Assembly (NCBI RefSeq): GCF_001311885.1
Contig: NZ_BBCE01000003.1
Location: forward strand, 62,001 to 126,000
Source: Syntrophomonas palmitatica JCM 14374
GTDB lineage: Bacteria; Bacillota; Syntrophomonadia; Syntrophomonadales; Syntrophomonadaceae
DNA: 64,000 bases
Direction of reading: 5' to 3'
Positions 57,215-64,000 of the stretch are shown here, in pieces. Under the pieces are notes generated by a model. It did no database searches. It saw only the letters and a program-made list of their open reading frames with translations, and had not been told where the DNA came from. The stretch's first letter is position 1, and every line of letters starts with the position of its first letter. A program made the translations under genes and the position numbers.

Positions 57215-59011
57215 GTGGAATATAAATCTGATATGAGTTTTACACGCGGAATTAAAGAAAGCATAAGCAACAACAATTACCTGTGGATGGCATTGTGGTT
57301 ATTGGTGCTCATAAACTTCTACTGTTTTTTATTATTAAGCCAGGGTTTTTCAATCTGGTCTTTGCTTGTGTTTTTAATTACAGGTTCTATTGGGATATTA
57401 ATAATTAAAAGGATATCATCCATCAGCACAAATCGTGAGGAAGTTAATATTGAGCAAAATCCTAGAGTCGATGAATTGATGACAGAAATTAAACCAATTT
57501 GCGATGATGTTTTTACAGATGAAATTAATGAACTCACCAGCCCTATATTGAATACGGTTAAGACAGATTTTATTACCAGCATCGCCTGGTTAAGGGAAGA
57601 TTGTGATGAATTCATAAATCAAGTGGAGGGTGTAATCGGCCGTTTCCGTTATATTATTAACGCCGGGGATTCGCTGAGTGAAGGCAAGAGCAAACTTATC
57701 CAGGAAGTAATAACGAAGCAGGAAATGTTAAACATTATCCTTGAGGATATGCGCAAAGACAAAAATTCTGATTTATTGGACTTGGACGACTTTCTGCAAA
57801 GTCAGCTGTCAGCTCTGCAGAATGAAATGGCCAGGGAAAAAGATGTTTTCTACGATTATATTAAGCGTCTTTTAATGCGCTTGCTCGAAAACCAGGAAAA
57901 TATTGATGTTGATGAATATTTCGATGTTGATAAGATCAGCCAGCAATTTAGAGTCATGTTAGGCAAAGCGGTTGAATCACGTCTGGCGGGTTTTCAAGAC
58001 GGGATAATCCGTGAACTCGAAAATCTATCGGCTGATGTTGTGGGCAAAATGCAGAGGAACACTATGCGTTTACATAGCGTATTCAAGGATCTGGAAGAGC
58101 TTTTAGGCAAAATGAAACAGGAGAACTGGGATGGAACCAGCTTATCAATCAGACAGCTCAACGAAATGTATAATACTGGAATACAGTTAACGGAAAGGTC
58201 TGAGGAGATTATGCTCACTCTGGCCTGGCAGGATATCCTGGTGGAAAAACGCTGGCTGGAAATGAATGATCGCCTATTTACTATTCGCCAACAGGTTGCT
58301 AATGAAATGGATGAGTCTCTTATATCAATAATAAACACTAAATTAGCCGATCAGATACCAGGTTTTACCGCCCTGGCGGAAAGTGTGGACAGTGCGGTTT
58401 TTTATAAGGCCATAATGGACAGCGAAATTATATACCAATTGTATCAAAACGATAAGATGATGGATGTTATTGAGAATGGAGTATATGTTCTGCTGGAGTT
58501 TATCAGGCCGGTTGAATCGATTGCGGCGCGGGGAATTCGTCTCAGTGAGGGCGGGATCAGAAGATGCAAGGATATAAAAAATGAAGTGAAATCCGGAGAA
58601 TATAATGAAGAATTCCAGAAGGTATTGTCCGCTGCTCAGAATGTAAATTCACAGCTTTTGGCGTATTTGGATGAACCTTATCCACGCGGTTTTTATGCGT
58701 TTTGTGCTTATCCTTACATAAAACAAAGACCGGATAACCTCAGCCAGGCTGCTTGGTCGGTATTTGTTGAATTAACCAGCAACCATAATCATAATGATGA
58801 TATCTACCTGCTGGTAGCGTTGCTGCTGGTATTACATAAATTGAGAAACAAATACATACATCCTTTAAAAAATACTCCTCTGGAAATCGAAGATACCGAT
58901 GATATCGAAATTGTTCGCTTTGCAGCCTTGAAAGCGGTGGCCATTATGCTCAACCACAATTTCAAAGGATTGACCCGCCTGAATTTTAAATCTGCCAAAG
59001 GGGAAAATTAG
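57215..59011 (+). CDS. Unknown membrane-anchored coiled-coil protein
   Basis: 598 residues from GTG 57215, or 592 from ATG 57233 (the AAGGTGG site fits neither perfectly). Two membrane helices lie at about 25-65, then a long cytoplasmic, mostly helical and acidic part. The segment MLTLAWQDILVEKRWLEM (about 330-350) recalls the QFQD-type motif seen in some chemoreceptor-like and CheZ-like proteins, but I cannot assign a family. The C-terminal 100 residues (HNDDIYLLVALLLVLHKLRN) are helical. It is alone on its strand and preceded by three palindromes. Confidence 0.7.
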   Translation: MEYKSDMSFTRGIKESISNNNYLWMALWLLVLINFYCFLLLSQGFSIWSLLVFLITGSIGILIIKRISSISTNREEVNIEQNPRVDELMTEIKPICDDVFTDEINELTSPILNTVKTDFITSIAWLREDCDEFINQVEGVIGRFRYIINAGDSLSEGKSKLIQEVITKQEMLNIILEDMRKDKNSDLLDLDDFLQSQLSALQNEMAREKDVFYDYIKRLLMRLLENQENIDVDEYFDVDKISQQFRVMLGKAVESRLAGFQDGIIRELENLSADVVGKMQRNTMRLHSVFKDLEELLGKMKQENWDGTSLSIRQLNEMYNTGIQLTERSEEIMLTLAWQDILVEKRWLEMNDRLFTIRQQVANEMDESLISIINTKLADQIPGFTALAESVDSAVFYKAIMDSEIIYQLYQNDKMMDVIENGVYVLLEFIRPVESIAARGIRLSEGGIRRCKDIKNEVKSGEYNEEFQKVLSAAQNVNSQLLAYLDEPYPRGFYAFCAYPYIKQRPDNLSQAAWSVFVELTSNHNHNDDIYLLVALLLVLHKLRNKYIHPLKNTPLEIEDTDDIEIVRFAALKAVAIMLNHNFKGLTRLNFKSAKGEN

Positions 59012-59071
59012 CCACAGATGAACGATATTGTTTATCAGCCATGGACTAATTAATGATCAAAGGAGAAAATT

Positions 59072-59734
59072 ATGATTCCGCTTCGGGACAGCACGCCCAG
59101 CCGCCACTTTCCGGTGATTACCGTATTGCTCATTTTAATTAATTTATACATTTTTTATCAGGAAGTTATGCTGGGACCGGCCCTGGATTCAGCCCTGAGT
59201 GTTTTTGGCCTGGTGCCGGCGCGGATAGAAAAGTATCCTTATGATATATTCAGCTATCTGCCCTTTCTTAGTTCAATGTTTCTGCATGGAAGCTGGATGC
59301 ATGTCATAGGCAATATGTGGACATTATGGCTTTTCGGGGATAATGTGGAGGACCAAATGGGCAAGGGACGTTTCCTGCTCTTTTATTTAATTTGCGGAGT
59401 CATTGCCGCCCTGGCCCATTATCTGGTAAACCCCGGCTCGAATGTTCCGGTAGTAGGTGCATCTGGCGCGGTAGCCGGTATAATGGGGGCTTATTTTATC
59501 ATGTTTCGGCAAGCGCGTGTCTTAACTTTTATCCCCCCCTTTTTTTTAATAACCATTCCCGCCTGGGTTTTTCTGGGATTCTGGGCTTTATCGCAATTAT
59601 ACAGCGGTACCGCCGGTCTTTTAACCGACGGCGGCGGACAAATAGCCTTTTGGGCTCATGTGGGCGGTTTTGCCGGCGGAATGGTATTATTCAAATTATT
59701 CCTGCGCGATGATAAGGAGTCATACCAGTTGTAA
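59072..59734 (+). CDS. Rhomboid-family intramembrane serine protease
   Basis: 220 residues with six membrane helices. The catalytic Ser is in GASGAVAGIMG and the His in WAHVGGFAGG; HGSWMHVIGNMWTLW is the typical loop and second-helix region. It cuts membrane proteins within or near their transmembrane helices. ATG 59072 follows AAAGGAG. It lies 60 bases after the unknown membrane protein on the same strand, a possible substrate partner (inference). Confidence 0.93.
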   Translation: MIPLRDSTPSRHFPVITVLLILINLYIFYQEVMLGPALDSALSVFGLVPARIEKYPYDIFSYLPFLSSMFLHGSWMHVIGNMWTLWLFGDNVEDQMGKGRFLLFYLICGVIAALAHYLVNPGSNVPVVGASGAVAGIMGAYFIMFRQARVLTFIPPFFLITIPAWVFLGFWALSQLYSGTAGLLTDGGGQIAFWAHVGGFAGGMVLFKLFLRDDKESYQL

Positions 59735-59736
59735 CA

Positions 59737-60918
59737 CTAAGCCCTTTTTTCCTCCAATTTATCATTTACCCGTTTCAATATCTGGTCTACCTGCTCTCCG
59801 GCCTTCAGCAAGTTTTCATTGCCGGTCTGCATAAAATAAATGGTGTTTTCAATCCTTTCCTGACTGGCCTTTATTTCCAGCCAACGGGTTTCTTCCTCAT
59901 AAAGATTCATGCAATCCTGCACAGTATGAGACCGGCCCGTTTCCAGGTAATAGCGAAAAGTGCTCAGGGTTTTAATATCATGGTAATTGGAGTTAATAAA
60001 AGATTTAACCAGAATAGAATTATAGATGTGGAGCTTGGCCTCAGCTTCCCGTAATTGTTCTTCAAAATACCTGATATCTTCGTAACAATGATCGAGAAAT
60101 ACCCTGTAATAGGTGCTCCAGTGTTCCAAAACCGTTTTGTAACGGTCACAGGCCTTTTCATATTCCCGATAGCGGATGATGTACACTTTCATGTGATGGT
60201 TGTAATTGTTCTCCTTCTCGCCGCTTTTTTTCTTGCGGTTAATGAAATTAAAGGGAATCAGGTTGCTGCTGATAGCCGTCTCGGGTTCATCTTTTTGCGG
60301 TTTATCGGGCAGACAGTCCGGTTCCAGGGGCAGCAAGTCCTTCTGCTCTACGAGAGCTTTTCGGTTTTGCAGCATTTTATTGATAAAGTTCATATGGCGA
60401 TTTAGTTTTTCCACTTCCCGCAGCGCAGACAAACACATATTTATGTCTTTGATGAGTTCACTTTCGGTCCGCGCGGTCTTTTTTGCGTTTTTTCTGGTTT
60501 TATAATAGGCATGCAATTCCTGGTTGGCTTCCGGTTGATTTTTCATATCCGCAAGGATTCCCATATCCTGAGCGGTAAGCAAATTTTGCTGTGGTATCTG
60601 TGTCCGGGTTAAATAAAAACGGGTGTTGGTAAACGGGTAGTAGAAAGGGCCTATCGTTTCCAGATATTCATTAGTGATCATAGCCTCCAGGTCAGGCACA
60701 GCTCCCAAATCTCTATCGATAAAATCCATCCACTTATGCAGCGGGGCTTCCTGGTTTGGTTCTTGGGCTGCCAGCCGTTTTACTTCTAAATAGGTATTAA
60801 TAGGCAGCTTTAAATAGGAGCTATAAAAATAACCTAAAACCTCATCGGGATTGTTATTTTGGAGCAGTGAAATATCAAGCCCCCAGGGATTATCTTTGTG
60901 CAGAAAACTAAAAAACAC
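59737..60918 (-). CDS. Unknown soluble coiled-coil protein
   Basis: 393 residues with no signal peptide or membrane span. The N-terminal half has FYSSYLKLPINTYLEVKR and GPFYYPFTNTRFYLTR. The C-terminal half is rich in charged helices (YFEEQLREAEAKLHIYN). Its stop lies 2 bases after that of the convergent rhomboid gene. It is expressed alone on the minus strand. I do not recognise it. Confidence 0.65.
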   Translation of the reverse strand: MFFSFLHKDNPWGLDISLLQNNNPDEVLGYFYSSYLKLPINTYLEVKRLAAQEPNQEAPLHKWMDFIDRDLGAVPDLEAMITNEYLETIGPFYYPFTNTRFYLTRTQIPQQNLLTAQDMGILADMKNQPEANQELHAYYKTRKNAKKTARTESELIKDINMCLSALREVEKLNRHMNFINKMLQNRKALVEQKDLLPLEPDCLPDKPQKDEPETAISSNLIPFNFINRKKKSGEKENNYNHHMKVYIIRYREYEKACDRYKTVLEHWSTYYRVFLDHCYEDIRYFEEQLREAEAKLHIYNSILVKSFINSNYHDIKTLSTFRYYLETGRSHTVQDCMNLYEEETRWLEIKASQERIENTIYFMQTGNENLLKAGEQVDQILKRVNDKLEEKRA

Positions 60919-61129
60919 CTTTATCCATCCCCCTTAATAAATTCCAGTAATTGGTATTTTCTATATGATAACAAAAATTCCTGCTTTATAATAGAAAAAA
61001 TTTATATAAATGGTAAAAACTCTTGGGGTTAAATTTATTAGCTGTGGGGTGAGATAACAGAGCACTCACCGTCTGTTTTCACAAGGAAAATAAAGCTATA
61101 ATGTATAGTGAATTAGAGTTTGCGAAAGG

Positions 61130-61609
61130 TTGAAAAAGTTGGAAGCTATAGCAAGGGTACGAACGTATCTGCAGGAAAGAGACCCTGATTTACAGATTAT
61201 TATTTTTGAGCAGGATACCAGCACGGCTGTCCTGGCGGCAGAGGCATTAGGCACCGAAGTTGGGCAGATCGCTAAATCTATTCTTTTTAAAACCAAAAAT
61301 GAAGATTATTTTATGATTGTATCTGCGGGAGATATCCGAATTGACAGCAAGGCTATTCGTCAATTAGCCGGGACTAAAGCCCGCATGGCCACAGCGGATG
61401 AAGTAGCGGAGGTTACCGGATTTCATGTGGGGGGTGTCTGTCCCTTTGCTTTGCGTACTGCGGTGCCGGTTTTTCTGGATGAGAGTCTCAAACGTTATGA
61501 GATCGTATATGCTGCCGCCGGAGGCAGCAACACCGCTCTGCCCATCAGTTATGAACAATTATGTGCCATCACCGGCGGGAAACCATGTGATGTAGCTCAG
61601 AGAGGATAA
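61130..61609 (+). CDS. YbaK/EbsC-family aminoacyl-tRNA deacylase
   Basis: 159 residues. The family pattern is clear: [14 protein letters not shown], with the conserved lysine, then [19 protein letters not shown] and [12 protein letters not shown]. Members hydrolyse mischarged tRNA such as Cys- or Ala-tRNA-Pro. TTG 61130 abuts AAAGG; TTG 61139 would have better spacing. It ends 4 bases before dnaE, so the two are likely co-transcribed. Confidence 0.88.
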   Translation: MKKLEAIARVRTYLQERDPDLQIIIFEQDTSTAVLAAEALGTEVGQIAKSILFKTKNEDYFMIVSAGDIRIDSKAIRQLAGTKARMATADEVAEVTGFHVGGVCPFALRTAVPVFLDESLKRYEIVYAAAGGSNTALPISYEQLCAITGGKPCDVAQRG

Positions 61610-61613
61610 GAAT

Positions 61614-64000
61614 ATGGCGTCGGGTTTTGTCCATCTGCATAATCATTCCGAATACAGCCTGCTTGACGGAGCCTGTAGGGTTAAAGCCCTGGTGGCCCGC
61701 GCCGTGGAACTGGATATGTCGGCGGTGGCTATTACCGATCATGGAGTATTATACGGCGTAATTGATTTTTACCGTGAAGCCGTTAAACAGGGTATAAAAC
61801 CGATTATCGGCTGTGAAGTGTATGCAGCCCCGCGCAGCCGTCTGGATAAGGACAAATCCCTGGATGATAATCCCTATCATCTTACCCTGTTATGCAAAAA
61901 CAATATTGGATACAAGAATCTGGTACAGCTTGTCAGCCGAGCACATTTGGAAGGGTTTTATTATAAGCCTCGGGTAGACCGGGAATTGTTAGAGCTTTAT
62001 CATGAAGGAATTATTGCTTTGTCAGGATGTATTGCCGGGGAAATCCCCAGTCTTTTATTGGCTAATAAATATGAGGAGGCTAAACAGACGGCCTGCTGGT
62101 TCAGGGATCTGTTTGGCAGAGATAATTTTTATCTCGAAGTCCAGGATCATGGCATTTACGAAGAAAAACAGGTTTATCCCGCCATGTTAAAACTGGCTGA
62201 TGAAACCGGTATTCCCTTGGTAGCTACCAATGACCTTCATTACATAAACCGTCAGGATTATACCCTGCATGATGTCTTGCTCTGTATTCAAACCGCTACC
62301 GTATTAAGTGATCCCTCCCGCATGCGTTTTCCTGGCAGCGAATTCTACATGAAAAGCGCAGCGGAAATGAAAGAGCTTTTTCCCGACCGGCCGGACCTGA
62401 TTGCTAACAGCCTGGTCATTGCCGAACAATGCCAGGTGGATTTTCGTTTTGATGAATTTCATCTTCCGGCTTTTGATTTGCCCCCTGGATATACCGCAGA
62501 AACCTACCTTGATAAACTGACCCGGGAAAAGTTTGCGTTAAAATACCCCGCCGCCAGTCAAGAGCTGAAGCAGCGCCTCGATTATGAACTGGATATTATT
62601 AAGCGCATGGGTTTTGCGGCCTATTTCCTTATCGTACAGGATTTAATCAACTGGTCACGGGAGAACGGAATACCGGTGGGGCCAGGTCGCGGTTCGGCTG
62701 CCGGAAGTCTGGTTTCTTATGTTTTGAATATAACCACCATTGATCCCCTGCGTTACGGGCTCCTGTTTGAACGCTTTTTAAACCCCGAAAGGGTAAGTAT
62801 GCCCGATATTGATATAGATTTTTGTTTTGAGAAACGCGACCGGGTAATTGATTATATAGTTAGAAAATATGGCGCTGATAAAGTGGCCAGATCATAACCT
62901 TCGGCACAATGGCTGCCCGGGCCGCTATTCGGGATGTCGGCCGGGTGATGGATATTCCCTATGCCGAAGTGGACAAGATCGCCAAGATGGTGCCGGCTGA
63001 ACTTGGGGTTACCCTGAATCGAGCATTGGAGATATCTCCTGAACTGATGATGGCTTATAATAACGATCCCAATGCCCGCAAGCTGCTGGATCTGGCACGG
63101 GGTTTGGAAGGCATGCCCAGACATGCTTCCATACATGCCGCGGGAGTAGTGATAGGAAAGGATTCTTTGAGTACCCTCCTGCCTTTGCAGAAGACCCCGG
63201 AAGGACATGTGGTCACCCAGTTTACCAAAGAAACTGTAGAGGATATCGGCCTGTTAAAAATGGATATACTGGGGCTTAGAACCCTGACGGTTATTGACCG
63301 TGCCGTAGAGATAATTAACAGAACCAGGGGATTGGCACTGGATATAAACCATATTCCCCTGGATGACCCGGCGGTGTATGAACTGCTTAGCTCGGGCAAT
63401 ACCGTAGCGGTTTTCCAACTGGAAAGCGAAGGATTACGAAGATTATTGACTGAGATGAGGCCCAATCGCTTTGAGGACCTGATCGCGGTAATCGCCCTTT
63501 ATCGTCCCGGTCCCCTGGGCAGCGGTATGGTAGAGGATTTTATTAACTGCAAACATAAGCGGCGCAAAATCGAATACCTGCATCCTATGCTGGAGGATAT
63601 TTTGCAGGAAACCTATGGGGTGATCCTGTATCAGGAACAGGTTATGCAGGTGGCCAGCAAACTGGCGGATTTTACTATGGGCGAAGCGATGAACTGCGGC
63701 GGGCTATGGGGAAAAAGAAACCCGACGTGTTAATGGCGCAAAGGGATAAATTCGTTAATGGAGCTGTGGGGAAGGGCATTGATGGCGCGGTGGCCGCCCG
63801 GCTTTTTGATATCATGGAAAGTTTCGCCGGCTATGGTTTTAATAAAAGCCATTCAGCGGCATACGCTATGATTTCTTACCAGACAGCTTATTTAAAAACC
63901 CATTATCCCTTAGAATACATGTGTGCATTTTTAAGCAGCGTTATAGACAATCAGGACAGGGTGGTATATTACCTGAAAGAATGCCAGCGGCTGGGTATAA
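61614..64000 (+). CDS. dnaE: DNA polymerase III alpha subunit DnaE (two frame breaks; cut by window edge)
   Basis: The first about 800 residues of the replicative polymerase. A PHP domain opens it ([20 protein letters not shown]), followed by the polymerase core with [14 protein letters not shown] and the catalytic PDIDIDF. Frame breaks occur near 62891 (lost C; reads [13 protein letters not shown]) and near 63682 (lost G; reads [16 protein letters not shown]). The third frame continues to the window end with [16 protein letters not shown] and [12 protein letters not shown]. The alpha subunit is essential, so true inactivation is implausible. The start is the ATG at 61614 after AGAGAGG. Confidence 0.93.

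Noticed and set aside
1-64000. CRISPR array, prophage or full insertion sequence
   Set aside because: No regularly spaced repeats, no phage structural genes and no transposase were seen.

Overview
The window looks like a chromosomal piece of a strictly anaerobic Firmicute of the class Clostridia, most likely a syntrophic fatty-acid oxidiser of the Syntrophomonas type. This is inferred from a complete butyrate beta-oxidation operon, [FeFe]-hydrogenase maturases, flavodiiron oxygen-defence proteins, several SLH-anchored surface proteins, TTG/GTG starts with strong GGAGG sites, and no respiratory chain genes. No species name can be proven from the sequence alone.

Layout. 1-3036: the end of an FprA flavoprotein gene and a PAS/GGDEF/HD-GYP signalling protein. 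3177-6274: LysE exporter and a nitrate/taurine-type ABC importer behind a palindromic operator. 6497-11945: ABC1 kinase and an SLH/FecR surface protein. 11970-15990: a dispersed repeat, a CHASE2 cyclase and the cell-division genes in order minD-minE-minC. 16220-21328: a cobalamin riboswitch followed by three exported proteins built from an alpha/alpha barrel and/or a DUF4430 (transcobalamin C-terminal-like) domain. 21329-27601: PBP1A, a radical SAM protein, a PPDK regulator and small genes. 27623-30458: an NHEJ set (Ku, ligase, polymerase as separate genes) and tRNA-Pro. 30751-35087: a giant SLH/Big/beta-trefoil/PI-PLC surface protein. 35399-39313: macro domain, hydE, a small unknown gene, hydG and a TM1266-type regulator. 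39506-40005: a probable non-coding RNA and a second dispersed repeat. 40056-47511: MutS2-like protein, a toxin-antitoxin pair, a GapN-like dehydrogenase and a four-module flavodiiron/rubredoxin/reductase fusion. 47676-56762: a sigma-54 activator convergent with the operon crt-hbd-thl-CoA transferase-acyl-CoA dehydrogenase. 57215-64000: unknown membrane protein, rhomboid protease, unknown coiled-coil protein, YbaK and the start of dnaE.

The most interesting system is the B12-riboswitch locus. Its three products together carry the two folds of animal intrinsic factor/transcobalamin, with a signal peptide, a lipobox or SLH wall anchors. This suggests a cell-surface vitamin B12 capture apparatus.

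Data quality matters here. Seventeen single-base frame breaks hit sixteen-plus kilobases of otherwise well-conserved genes, including the essential dnaE and minC. Sixteen of the seventeen are one-base losses, often in short homopolymers, and restoring one base gives full-length proteins. They are most simply sequencing errors, so I annotate these as single genes.
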